A DNA stretch of 64,000 nucleotides, from positions 7,053,358-7,117,357 of the forward strand of contig JAJEKV010000052.1 of the NCBI GenBank assembly GCA_021234155.1. Reading direction: 5' to 3'. This document shows positions 23,966 through 33,758 of this stretch, piece after piece. Position 1 is the first letter of the stretch. Every line of letters begins with the position of its first letter. Origin of the DNA: Isoetes taiwanensis (Eukaryota; Streptophyta; Lycopodiopsida; Isoetales; Isoetaceae). The notes under the pieces are model-generated. The model saw only the letters and a list, made by a program, of their open reading frames with translations. It ran no database searches and was not told the DNA's origin. The position numbers and the translations under genes are program-made.

Positions 23966-24895
23966 TGCACTCTAGTTGTCAGGGGATGCCTTGAAAGCGC
24001 ATCCGCTACCACATTGAGCTTCCCCGGCTTGTAGACTATATCAAAGTCATACTCCTCGAGGAACTCCATCCACCTTCGCTGCCTCAGATTAAGGTGTGGT
24101 TGCGTGAATACATACTGGAGGCTCTGATGATCTGTATCCAATTGGAACTTCCTTCCCAAGAGATAGTGCCTCCAAATTCTTAATGCCCTGATAACTGCAA
24201 GCAATTCTTGATCGTGCGTCGGGTAGCGCGTCTCTGCGTCGTTCATCTTCCTAGAATCATACGCTACCACACGCTCTTCCTGCATGAGCATTGCGCCTGT
24301 GGCTATCTTACTCGCATCTGTCGCCACAAGCTTATCTTTCTCTGGGTCCGGCAGGGTTAAGACGGGGGCGGTTGTTAAAGCTTCTTTCAACAATTCAAAC
24401 CCTGCTTGGGCTTTCTTGTGCCAATGCTCTGCCCAATCTTTCACCTTCTCCGCCCTCGTCAAGTCTGTTAGCGGCGCCGCTATCTTAGCAAAGTTCTTCA
24501 CGAACTTCCTGTAGTACCCTGCTAGGCCGAGGAAACTTCTGACCTCATGGACATTCTTCGGTGCCGGCCACTGAATCACTGCTTCAATCTTGGCGGGATC
24601 CGTCGAGATTCCTTCTGCTGAGATCACATGACCCAGGTATTCCACCTTCTCCGTCGCGAAGTGACACTTCGACAACTTGGCGTACAACTGGTGCCTCTTC
24701 AATTTCTCTAGCACTCTCCTTAAGTATTGTACGTGCTCTTCAAGGGATCTGCTATACACCAAAATGTCGTCAAAGAATACTATTACAAAGGTGTCTAAGA
24801 ACTCCCTGAAGATGTCGTTCATGAGCTTCATGAACGTTGCTGGGGCATTCGATAAGCCGAAAGGCATTACCGTGAACTCATAGTGTCCATACCGC
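23914..24895 (-). pseudogene. Reverse transcriptase (C-terminal half) and RNase H
   Basis: Minus-strand frame starting [18 protein letters not shown], with the RT active-site box [12 protein letters not shown] (F in place of the usual Y before DD), the connection motifs [15 protein letters not shown], and an RNase H domain ([53 protein letters not shown]). It is separated from the upstream RT half by a frameshift near 24890: the conserved YGHYEF segment lies in another frame. Confidence 0.9.
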
Positions 24896-25905
24896 TTCTG
24901 AAGGTGGTTTTATGAATATCTTCTTCCTTTATCCGGATCTGATGATAGCCTGACCTTAAGTCAATTTTGGAGAAGACTTTTGCCCCTTGGAGCTGATCCA
25001 TTAAGTCATCTGATCTGGGGAGCACATACTTGTTCTTAATGGTGTGCTTGTTCAACTGCCTATAGTCTATGCACATCCTCAAACTGCCATCCTTCTTCTT
25101 GACAAAAAGAATGGGTACTCCAAATGGCGAGACGCTAGGTCTAATGAAGCCTAGGTCGAGCAACTCCTGCAATTGCTTCTTTAGCTCTGTCAGCTCCTGC
25201 GTCGTCATTCTGTATGGAGCCTTGCTTATTGGCTTCGTTCTTGGTTCGAGTGCTATCTCACACTCGACTCCCCTGTAAGGAGGGAGGTGCTCGATCTCAT
25301 CTGGAAAGAGATCGTGGAACTCCGTGATCAACTTAGCTACTTGCTTGGGCAACTTACTGAGCACCTTGTCTTCTTTGCTTTCTTCTGACTCCGGCTCTTC
25401 AATCTCAAGCTTGAAGATGTATGCTACCTGCTCGCTTTTGATGCACTTGAACAGCTGTTTACTTGACATGCACTGCATGATGGGAGCAACTTCTTTACCT
25501 GTGATCTCGATAATCTTGCCGTCGGGCGTTGTGAAGATCACCTTCCGCTTTCCACAATCAACGATGGCCCCTACTGGTCCAAGATACTCCATTCCTATGA
25601 TCAAGTTGTACTTGCCAATATTCATTACTTATGCCCCCATCTGGATGTTGATTCCCGGCAAATCATTGTCGAAGTTTATCCTTTTGTCTGCTGTATGCCT
25701 TACTCCCCCGTTTGCTAACACGACGGGTCTTGGCTTGGACTTCAATGGCTTGGGCTTCAACATTTCAACCATTCTTGGGGATGCAAAGTTGTGGCTACTT
25801 CCCGAATCTATCAGGACTATGAAGGACTTGGCCTTGGCCTTCCCTACTGTGGAAATTACCTTATACTGGTTCTCTGCTTGTTCTGTGTCTATTGCGGCAA
25901 AGATA
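24867..25905 (-). pseudogene. Aspartic protease and N-terminal half of reverse transcriptase
   Basis: Protease active site VLIDSGSSHNF with the catalytic Asp codon at 25806-25808, and the flap-side motif [19 protein letters not shown]. An in-frame TAA lies just before MNIGKYN (about 25627). The RT follows with [34 protein letters not shown] and [15 protein letters not shown] (first catalytic Asp). It cleaves the polyprotein and copies the RNA. The upstream edge is interrupted by the 1.24-kb DNA insertion; the amino acids GER at the junction are present on both sides because of the target duplication. Confidence 0.9.
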
Positions 25906-25916
25906 TGACGCTCACC
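25906..25916. repeat. Target-site duplication of the composite DNA insertion (left)
   Basis: TGACGCTCACC, repeated exactly at 27161-27171. The true duplication may be 10 bp (GACGCTCACC), since the T could belong to the element end. Confidence 0.85.
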
Positions 25917-26304
25917 AATGTTGTTAAAAAACCCGTTTTTTATTTTTAAAGTACTTCTATAAAAATCCTCACGTACTTTAAAGGATTTTTATGATTTGGC
26001 ATGGCCAAAAAATAAAAAATAAAAAAATTGCACATTCTTTGCACTGCTTTATTGGACATATTTGCTACTGTTAAAATGCACATTATTGCTACAAGTTATA
26101 AGACATAGCATGCCAACAAGTAAATCAGAAGCTTATGCTACTATTAGAAACTATTAAGTTCAAGTACAAAGATATCGTAGTTGTTTTGCCATGCAACTCT
26201 TAAGAAAGTTCAGAAAAACATTATTATAGAGGTTAAGAAGTATAAGAATTTTATATACAAAGATAAATAAGTTTAAGAATATCATATATTTGGATAAAAA
26301 AAAA

Positions 26305-26410
26305 TCACAGTCTAAGGATTTTTAAGGATTTTTAAAGATTTTTAAGGATTTTTAAGGATTTTTAAAGAAGGATTTTTAAGGATTTTTAAGATTTTAAAGA
26401 TTTTTAACGT
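26305..26410 (+). repeat. AAGGATTTTT minisatellite
   Basis: Around nine near-identical 10-11-bp units AAGGATTTTT in a row inside the DNA insertion. Confidence 0.8.
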
Positions 26411-26844
26411 ATTTTATATAAATACGTTTTTAAAGTTTTTTTTTCAAAAATTTTAAAAATCTTCAAAAAATCTTAAAAAAACATTTTTTAAACGTACGGA
26501 TTTTGACGTACTTAACAACATTGCTGTGGATATGCATGTCTTATATATACAATATGTTAATAGATCTGAATTACATAATAAGGTACATAGGGATTGAGTA
26601 TAGATCTAATAATTGGTAAAATGATGGTAAGAAATGTACTGGTAAAAGGATGGTAAGAAATATGCTGCCCCATGAATAATTTATGCGTAATGGGGGATTT
26701 TGGTTGATCTACACATCAAGGTGGTTAAAAAACCCGTTTTTTATTCATAAAAATCTTCTATAAAAATCTGTACGTACTCTAAAAGATTTTTATGGAATGG
26801 GATGGCCAAAAAAAAAAAAATTGCCCTAATTTTTTTGTGCACAT

Positions 26845-27025
26845 TTAGGTTTAGGGTTTGAATGTTTAGAATTAAGGTTTACAGGGGTTAGAATGTTTAG
26901 GTTTAGGGTTAGAATGTTTAGGCTTACATTGTGTACACAGGTTTAGGGTTAGAATGTTGAAAATTTAGGATTACAGGTTTAGAATTTAGGTTTAGGGTTA
27001 GAATTGTAGGCTTACAGGTTTAGAA
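26845..27025 (+). repeat. Degenerate telomere-like repeats (TTTAGGG family)
   Basis: GGTTTAGGGTT occurs at least four times, mixed with GTTTAGAAT, GTTTAGGCTTAC and similar variants. Interstitial telomeric-like sequence inside unit B of the insertion. Confidence 0.7.
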
Positions 27026-27160
27026 TTTCATATTGTAATGGCTATATTGTAATTTCTATAAAATTTGTATTCTAAGGATTTTTATATTTTTTTAAAAAAC
27101 CTTTAAAAAATCTTTGCATACGGATTTTTAAGGTACGGATTTCTAAGTACTCAACTACCT

Positions 27161-27171
27161 TGACGCTCACC
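27161..27171. repeat. Target-site duplication of the composite DNA insertion (right)
   Basis: TGACGCTCACC, identical to 25906-25916. Removing the insertion and one copy restores a continuous gag-protease frame. Confidence 0.85.
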
Positions 27172-28479
27172 CTGAATATAGTCGCGGACTGGCTCGCCGT
27201 CGTCGTCAGACGGAGTGTCCCAATCTTCCAACTCCGCTAGCGCTGCACTCATGACGTAGGGGCAGTTCGTTGTCCTGTGGCCCGGCTAGAAGCACCTGAA
27301 GCAAAGCTGCTTCTCTATGCACTCCTGTCTCTTCTCCTTGGGCATGGCTTGCAAGAAGGACTGCACTGCTTTGGAGTAGTTTGACCCCTCCTGCTTGTCC
27401 TTGAAGGACACCTGCTTCTTCTCTTGCTGCTTCCCCTGGTTGCCACCATATGGGGCTCTAGCTGGACCTGGGCTGGCTGCCCTAGGGCTATAACTCCCTG
27501 TTGCCTTGCCTTTATCCTGGTAATACTGCTGCCTCTGCCCCCTATTCTGAGGCCCCATTCCTTGCAAGCTTATTGCATTGGACTCTGCTTCTGATACTAT
27601 CTTAGGGTTTATTGCCCTTACAAGCTTGCGGATCTCATCATTCAGCCCCTCAATGTAGCTCTCCATTGCATGCTTTTCACCCAACTTTGGCACATAAAGC
27701 CTTAGCCTCATGAATTCCTCTGTATATTTCTGGACTGATTTGTTGCCTTGCTGCAACCTGTAGAACTGCTGTATCATGCTGGACTTGTGCTCTCTTGGGA
27801 CGTAATGGCGCTTGAAGGCTTTAACAAACTTTCTGAACCTGCAAGCATCCCTGCTCAAGCCATGGGTCTTTGCATAACCCTTCCACCAAATGCGTGTTGC
27901 TCCTTTCAGGTTGGCTGTTGCCACCCTGCCTTTATCCTTGTCCTTCATACTATAGGCGTTGCCGTATTCACTCATCTCATCGAGCCAAGCCTCTGCTTCC
28001 ATGCCCGACCTATTCTCGCCTGAGAATTGCTCGAGCTTCATGGCCTTCCATACGTTTCCCAATGCAGAGTCTACCTTCTTCTGGTAGTCCGAGGTTCTCG
28101 TCTCCTTGTGTCTGTCGTCCCTTCGGTCCTGCACTGGTTCAGCCTCTTCCTCGGAGTCAGAGTCTGAGTCCGAGCTGGGGTCGGAGGATTCCGTACTGGG
28201 GGACCTCCTTCTCTTGCTCCTCCTCTTGTCCTTCCCTGCTTTCCAAGCTGATGCTTGTGGCAACTGAGCGTTGCCCTCCAAATCAACTCCTGCTTGTGCG
28301 GCCGGGAAAGCCTTTATCTGCTCAAGGTCCGTCCTCATCTGTGACATTTCCTCCTCTGGGGTCATGGGTCCAAATGCCTCATACAGGTTCCTTGCTGGGG
28401 GTGGCCTGGGCAGAGTCTGTTCTTCTCTATGGTCTCGGCGTTGTCGTTCCCCTGAGCCTGGGCCTCTAGCTGCATACAC
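27172..28479 (-). pseudogene. Chromoviral Gag (capsid, nucleocapsid zinc knuckle)
   Basis: About 400 residues of minus-strand frame. A charged N-terminus is followed by a retrotransposon Gag domain (AWLDEMSEYGNAYSM, TRIWWKGYAKTHG, FKRHYVPREHKSSMIQQFYR, QKYTEEFMRLRLYVP), a basic linker, then the CCHC knuckle CFRCF-x2-GHRTTNC. A TAG at about 27283-27285 falls inside the knuckle. An acidic segment (DWDTPSDDDGEP) leads to the protease. The exact start is unclear: the frame is open slightly upstream of 28479, and an ATG in another frame lies near 28495. Gag packages the element RNA in cytoplasmic particles. Confidence 0.9.
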
Positions 28480-28646
28480 AAGTAGGTCATGGCTGTACGG
28501 TTAGTTTCATTTATTCTCTTGCATTATATATGTTTGTTGGTATAGTTGTGGAACAAAATACATCAACAAAACATTTAAAGTGCAAAAGAAATTATATTCA
28601 TATTATATAATATCCTAATACAAAACCTCCGGGATCAAGAGTCTGA
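28480..28646 (-). other. Short spacer between the unknown ORF and gag
   Basis: AT-rich, with no motif seen. It could hold a gag leader. Confidence 0.4.
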
Positions 28647-30153
28647 CTATTCTTGAAATCGCCGGTAGGATGGGTTGTCCTCAAGGAACTTCTTAACTTG
28701 GGCCGTTCCTGCCGAGCGTCCCAAGTTCCTAAGGACATTGGTGGATGACCCGCCTTGCAAGGCTGTCACCAATTCTTCTACCCTGCGGTCGGAGGCGTAG
28801 GCCGCTGTTACTGCCAATCTCCCCTGCCGTCGGTAGGCCACGGCGAAGTCGAAGAGGTCAAGTGCCATCGCTCTCTTGACTAAGACAGCATAGTCGACAT
28901 TTGCAGCTATTCGAGCATGCCTGCCAAAGCCAGAGAGTGCAATGAGCATGAACACTCCTTCTTCGCCTCGTGGACTGAATTTGCGGTGTACCACCGCTAT
29001 TCTCCCATCCAGCAGCAGAGGAAGGTAGTACCTCAGTGACCTGTCGTTGTGTGTCGCAGATGATTCTCCACTTGCTTGGCCTCCAGCTCTATGTCGTCCG
29101 GCGTATTCGTCGACCTCTATCTCCGTCATTTCTTGATAGTCTCTGATTGTCGAGTCGACCCGCCTGATGTCGATCCCTGCTCCTCTTGCTGGAGGTGGTG
29201 TTGAGGGACTCGGCATCAAAATGCTCGTTGTCTTGCCGCGGATCCCCATCCATTCCTGGATGGCCAGGAACTCCTCCTCTGATGGCAGTTCTCGAGCTTC
29301 CATGATTTGTCGTATGTTGCTGTAGGCCTGGATATCGGAAGTCGACTCCCCTGTATAGGTGTCAGCACTTGAAGCGGGAAGTCTGAGACTCCCCGGACGA
29401 TGAAGTCGTCCAAGTCTGGTTGTTGCCGTAGTTGGTGCAGCAACTCATCGAGCCGAAACTCCCTCTCCCTGCATTCGGGGAAATGCTGTATGTCACTGAG
29501 GAGCAGATACTCCTCACCGTCGATGATGATGGGGGCTAGGCTTGTGATACCTAGCCCTAGTGGGGGAGCGACTCTGAGGTTTTGCCGGCTCCGCTCGAAG
29601 TTGGTGAGCTCCTCTTCTGCTTGCCGCCGTTCGTCCTCTGGGTCGAGCTCCGTATATTCTTCCTCTTCTGATTCCTCTTCATCTGCTCTTCCTTCTTGCT
29701 CTTGATGGTACTGCAAAAGCATCTGCTCTGCTGCTGCGGTTACCTCCATGGGAGGAATAGAGGTTGCTTCCATTGGGTTTTCGGCACGGTGGGAAAGGAA
29801 AATGGCTAAGGCGGCGGTGTAGGAAAAATACTTGGTCCTGTCAACTGTCAGGACCATGTAATCTGGCAGCCTCTGTGCCTTGTTCGTCAAGTACTTGGCA
29901 ATGTTCGGAACATCGCCCAAGGCTGCTTGAAGGGATGGGCGGGAACAAAATAGCCTATGCAAGGGGGTAGCTGCACTAGGGAAGGTCCTAGCCTAGCTTG
30001 GAACTCGGCTAAGACTTGCCTATATGCTGGGGTCGCATGCAGAGTTGCTTGGACATCTATCTCTTTCCTAAAGACTCGGAAGATGTCGTTGACATCCGCC
30101 TCGGCAGCATGGGCGCTGGCGCTGTACCATCGCCTGAAGTCAGCAGTTGCCAT
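28647..30153 (-). pseudogene. Element-borne ORF of about 500 aa, unknown function, two frameshifts
   Basis: Starts at ATG 30153 (MATADFRRWYSASAHAAEAD) and runs through three minus-strand frames joined near 29940 and 29360 to a stop at 28647. Visible parts: an N-terminal helical region (DVNDIFRVFRKEIDVQATLH), a middle part (VPNIAKYLTNKAQRLPDYMV, AALAIFLSHRAENPM), an acidic stretch (EEESEEEEYTELDPEDERRQ), a region APIIIDGEEYLLLSDIQHFP, and a C-terminal domain rich in R/A (GRHARIAANVDYAVLVKRAM, FAVAYRRQGRLAV) ending YRRFQE. No family recognised. The ATG follows a CTATAAATAG box by 118 bp and two upstream palindromes, the same layout as the H3-like gene, suggesting joint regulation. It lies inside the LTRs, between the H3-like gene and gag. 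Confidence 0.7.
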
Positions 30154-30270
30154 GGATCTAAGGAAGATGAGACTAACAAACGAAAGCAAAAGCGCCTCAG
30201 GGAGCTGGAAAATCGCCTAAACAGTCAAGAGCAAACTTGTAAGGTTGCTAAGTGAGGAATGGCCCCGGAC

Positions 30271-30280
30271 CTATTTATAG
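30271..30280 (-). promoter_or_regulatory. TATA box of the 500-aa ORF
   Basis: CTATAAATAG on the minus strand, 118 bp before the ATG at 30153. The identical decamer precedes the H3-like gene at 34235-34244. Confidence 0.7.
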
Positions 30281-30471
30281 AAAAAGGTAAAACCCTAATT
30301 TTTGGATGACCTGGAATTTTACTGGGGTTGGGCAATTCTGACCTATTAAGAGGTCCAAATGAGAATTTGAAGACTACTTTTAGGGTTTGAGCATGCTAAG
30401 ATTGGCTAATGAACCTATTGCAATAAACTGGAGGTCATTTGGATATGGCATGGTGGAGAAAATGCTGAGAG

Positions 30472-30538
30472 GTCTCACACGTTGCGCCCAGGCCGATAAT
30501 GAAAAGTTCATTTTCTGCCCTGGCGCGACGTGTGAGAC
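30472..30538. promoter_or_regulatory. 67-bp imperfect palindrome, copy 1
   Basis: Arms GTCTCACACGTTGCGCCCAG and CTGGCGCGACGTGTGAGAC (one mismatch plus one unpaired base), with an inner stem AATGAA..TTCATT. About 190 bp upstream of the TATA box at 30271. Contains ACGT cores (ACACGTTG, GACGTGTG). Confidence 0.85.
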
Positions 30539-30671
30539 ATTGGCTCTAATTGGGTTAAACTTGTCCAATTTGGGTGATGTAAGGGTCTAATTCTACTGGA
30601 CTCGTCGAGTTAGGTAGAATTAACCCTTTATTTGGTCAATTTGGAGCAGTTTTGGGCACTTTTGGGGCATG

Positions 30672-30738
30672 GTCTCACACGTTGCGCCCAGCCCGAAAAT
30701 GAAAAGTTCATTTTCTGTCCTGGCGCGACGTGTGAGAC
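30672..30738. promoter_or_regulatory. 67-bp imperfect palindrome, copy 2
   Basis: Nearly identical to copy 1, exactly 200 bp further upstream on the minus strand. Inner stem AAAATGAA..TTCATTTT. Confidence 0.85.
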
Positions 30739-30882
30739 ATCCTCTCAAATTTGCTCAAAGTGTCCATTTTAACTAAAACAAAAGCCAGAATTCGATATCT
30801 TAACCTACTTAAGCAATATTACACATATTACTTAACCGAAAATTGTTTATATTAACAAATGTTTTCTATTATTTACAAAATC
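30739..30882 (-). other. Spacer downstream of the H3-like gene
   Basis: AT-rich sequence just after the H3-like stop; it could contain the 3' untranslated region of that gene. No clear poly(A) signal was identified. Confidence 0.35.
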
Positions 30883-31197
30883 TTAAGGGCGCTCTCCCTT
30901 GATATGGCTAGCAAGATGCATGTCTTGCCTCATGAGTGTGACCCTCTTCGCGTGAACTGTGCAGGCCGTCGAATCTTCGAAATGCTGCACCAGTTTTTGC
31001 TCTGCTGCTTCCTGCAGGGCCAACAACATTTCGTCGGTCACCCTCATATCCGTGTTGTATTCTTGAACTACCTCTCGGACCAGGCGGTTGAACGGTGCTC
31101 GGGGGATCAAAAACCCGTAGCTTCTCTGAAAGTGCCTGATCTCCTTGAGGGCTCTCCTCTCGGTCTCCTTCCTGCCGGTCCTCTTCTTCCCTGTGCT
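30883..31197 (-). CDS. Histone H3 fold domain of the element-borne H3-like protein
   Basis: A frame of 104 codons from just after a TAG (31198-31200) to the stop at 30883. It aligns without gaps to canonical H3 from the alphaN helix onward. Basic lead TGKKRTGRKETERR; alphaN ALKEIRHFQRSYGFLIP; alpha1 PFNRLVREVVQEY; loop1 NTDMRVTDE of H3 length; alpha2 LLALQEAAEQKLVQHFED; loop2 and alpha3 HAKRVTLMRQDMHLASHI, ending KGERP (H3: RGERA). LIPRAPFNRLV and VTLM are closer to CENH3, while the loop-1 length and the C-terminus are closer to H3. The upstream CTAG could be a splice acceptor. The charged upstream ORF enters from another frame, so this copy may need an intron or may be frameshifted. A histone is not a normal chromovirus product. 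Confidence 0.9.
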   Translation of the reverse strand, partial: STGKKRTGRKETERRALKEIRHFQRSYGFLIPRAPFNRLVREVVQEYNTDMRVTDEMLLALQEAAEQKLVQHFEDSTACTVHAKRVTLMRQDMHLASHIKGERP

Positions 31198-31373
31198 CTA
31201 GGAGGCTTGGGCTTCGGTGGTGGCGGCTTCAGAGTTTGGCTCTTCGTCGGGTGTCCGCCTTCGATAGTTCTTACCCTGTTCTCCAGGTAGTACGCGTTGT
31301 ACGCCTCCCACTTCACCATGAAGGCGTTGTGCTCCCTTAGCTTCTTCTGATAGACCTTAACAGGGTCTATCAC
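31107..31373 (-). pseudogene. Linker segment of the H3-like gene (different frame)
   Basis: Open minus-strand frame giving DPVKVYQKKLREHNAFMVKW, EAYNAYYLENRVRTIEGG and a proline/lysine stretch (LKPPPPKPKPPRAQG). The frames before it (31357-31968) and after it (the histone fold) are in phase with each other, but this one is shifted. So two compensating frameshifts, or a small intron, lie here. The helical KVYQKKLREHN part looks like real protein, but I recognise no family. Confidence 0.55.
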
Positions 31374-31968
31374 GTACGCCTCTCGAGCTGGCCGGGGTGC
31401 TTTGACTCGGTCCCACGTCGGGTATGGTGGGGGGCTTCTGCGGCTGCTCGGGCTGCTCCGGGTCGGGCTGCTCCTGGTCGGGTACTACCTGCTCGACAAC
31501 TGGGGGTTTTGAAGAGCTTGCACCCTCGGTGTTGGGGACGAAGTCTTCGTCGGAATCATCGGTGGAGGGCGGGGTCTGGTCCGCTGAGGGTTCGTTAATG
31601 ACTAAACCCTTTACCCGCTTAACCTGCACGACTTTTCTTTTGCCCACCATCTTGCCTTTCGCCTTCTTCTTCTTCGGCTCCTCCTCTTCCCTCTTTCTCT
31701 TCTTTTCTCGACGGCGCTCTTTGGCTTCATGCTTTGCAATCCACGCCGCGAGCTCTTCCTCCTCAGCTGGCTCGAGCCTCGGCTCCCTCTGTTCCTCTCG
31801 CTCCTCAGCCTCCTTCAAACGAACCCAAGCTTCGAGCTGCTCCTCGATGGTTGGCTCAAGGGTCGGCTGCCTCTGTTCTTCCTTCTCTGTTCTTCTTTCT
31901 TCTTCATTTCCTGTTGACCCTAAACCTGGCTTAAGGATCAACCACAAGGAACCAACTTGAGCTTTCAC
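31357..31968 (-). CDS. Charged middle region of the H3-like protein
   Basis: About 190 residues, strongly charged. Repeated acidic-basic blocks with two related units (LEPTIEEQLEAWVRLKEAEE and LEPAEEEELAAWIAKHEAKE) are followed by a lysine-rich nuclear-localisation-like stretch (RREKKRKREEEEPKKKKAKG), then a serine/acid and proline-rich part (PPSTDDSDEDFVPN, EQPEQPQKPP). No ATG opens it, and the upstream sequence contains acceptor-like CAG/AG sites (AGGGTCAACAG near 31915). I therefore infer an internal exon between the H3-tail exon and the histone fold. The paired L-E-P-x-x-E-E-x-L-x-A-W motif suggests an internal duplication. Confidence 0.6.
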   Translation of the reverse strand: MKAQVGSLWLILKPGLGSTGNEEERRTEKEEQRQPTLEPTIEEQLEAWVRLKEAEEREEQREPRLEPAEEEELAAWIAKHEAKERRREKKRKREEEEPKKKKAKGKMVGKRKVVQVKRVKGLVINEPSADQTPPSTDDSDEDFVPNTEGASSSKPPVVEQVVPDQEQPDPEQPEQPQKPPTIPDVGPSQSTPASSRGVRDRPC

Positions 31969-33758
31969 TCAAATTGGGGTTAGAACCTCCAGATCACTTA
32001 AGGTGATCAATCTATGCAAGCAAATTTCAATGATAAGTCCAAAAACTTGAAGTTTTGTACCTTTCCCATTTCCAGAAATTGACACCTTTGTCAAAACAGT
32101 TGTGGTATTGATATGCAAATCGATTTTTTGAGTCAACCACTGTAGACTTAGTCAGAAAAGATGTAGGTACTCAAAGGTAAAGCTTCTGACCAAGTCAGAA
32201 ATATAGTTTGTGAGTTATTCGAGCTCAAAGTGCAGTCAAAATTTGGTCAATAGCAGTCAAAATCTGAAAACAGTGATTAGAGATTGGAATTTTGGAGTTG
32301 CCAGACGAGTTGTTGAGAATCTCCAAAGCAAATGTGCTTTAATGGTGATAAGGAATCTAGGCAAAAATGGTCGATTGTCATCCGGATAAGCAAAAGTAAT
32401 TTTTGTTGGATTTGGCAAAATACAGTCAAGAATAGTCAAAACAGAGTGCAAAAATTTCTAACTCAAGTTGTGAGTGGGATTTTTTGGATTTTTCAAGGCA
32501 TATAGGTTCCAGATGCTTCAAGGATTGATGGCAAATGGATCAAAGGTAATCAAAAGTACTCGGGGATTTTCTATAAAATTTTGAACAGAGGAAAAATTGT
32601 AAAGGATCATAACAGAGATAATTTCTTCAGATAGGCATCAAATTTCATTGATAGGAATGTAAATCAATCATAATAATGTTGGATAATAATAATTCAGTAC
32701 TTCAAAATCAACTTCAGGTCAATAAAAAGTTTCAATAGATAATTTCCAACCAAATCTCTTGTGACTTGATCGGGGATTACTCGAGAGACTTCCAAAATCC
32801 TTCGGTCATGCTCAAGAATGATCACAAGAAGGTTTGTAACCACGGGCCTTCAAAAAAAAAATCCTTTTGTCGAATCCCATGTTTTTATCTTAGTTTTCAA
32901 ATGTTTGCTTAATCTTAGCCTTGATTGATGGGTTTATTCGGTTCATAAAGAGTGGGAAGGTCAAAATAGGTAGATTCCGAGGGCTCTGGTGCCAAATCCG
33001 GCGAGATTCGAGGTGGAAGCGAAATTTAGGGTTCTTGGTCTGTATTTTCTCGAGAAAATAGCGATCACGATTTCGTATTTTTTTGCCCGTGATATCCATG
33101 GAATATCTTTGTATTTTTTATTTTTGCAAAGCTAGGCCATGGTTTTAAAAGGTCACTTATAGAAAATTGAAGAGGTGGATCACTTTAGCAATGGCAACCC
33201 TAATTTTTCTTTGGGAATATGCTAAGTCCTTGGGCATAATGGTCAAGAATATTCCATAAAGTATACAAGTGGCATGGCATAATGGTAAGGACTTGCAAAA
33301 GGGTCTTGGCTAGGGAAATTTGCAAAAACAAATGTCATATGAAGTGAGAAAGTATAGAGGCAATGGGGGAATGTGGATGTAATGGAGAAAGGAAAATTTG
33401 GGTAAGGCAAAATAAGGTAGACAAGGGTAAACAAAAAGGAGGGTATGGGTGTGGGAAGAAATGGCTAGAAAATCTCAATGGATAGAGATAGAATATGAAC
33501 AATGATTGGATGAGAATGGCTAAGGGATAAAATCAAGCACCATGGGGTCTTCCAAACTCTTTGACTTCCAATCTTCAAAAAATGTCTTCCAAACTTCATA
33601 ACCCAGAATCTTCTAGAGCATACTTTTTTACTAAGCATTTTGACCTCAAATAAAGTACCTCATGTAAATTTGAACCTTGAGCACTTGTTGACCTGAAGAA
33701 GGAACATCCTTTGACCTCCATATCAATGTTAAATGCCAAGGGTCTTCCAAACTTTGAC
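31969..33758 (-). other. Candidate intron or intergenic part of the H3-like gene
   Basis: About 1.8 kb of AT-rich DNA with stops in all frames lies between the MARTKQTAR exon and the charged region, on the same strand. I infer an intron, but I cannot pick its donor with confidence. No separate gene seen. Confidence 0.45.

Larger units (their letters stand above)
25917..27160. mobile_element. Composite TIR insertion in the chromovirus (two related MITE-like units)
   Basis: A 1244-bp non-coding insertion with weak outer inverted ends (AATGTTGTTAA / complement of TTAACTACCTT-like end CTCAACTACCTT) and a 10-11-bp target duplication, a length typical of Mutator-like elements. It contains two related units in the same orientation, each starting GTTAAAAAACCCGTTTTTTA: unit A about 25920-26522 (ends TTAACAACATTG) and unit B about 26718-27160. 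Unit A holds an AAGGATTTTT array. Unit B holds TTTAGGG-like telomere motifs. No transposase. Confidence 0.75.

Noticed and set aside
25324..25908. 194-codon plus-strand open frame
   Set aside because: Antisense shadow of the protease/RT region, which has clear catalytic motifs on the minus strand.
28647..29962. Possible H4- or H2A-like similarity in the unknown 500-aa ORF (DFAVAYRRQGRL, VPNIAKYL)
   Set aside because: Only scattered matches of about 6 in 16 residues, without the helix and loop spacing of a histone fold; not enough without a profile search.
30472..30738. E2F sites in the palindromes (histone-type cell-cycle control)
   Set aside because: GGCGCG is present but the TTT-side of the consensus is not; the match is too weak to claim.
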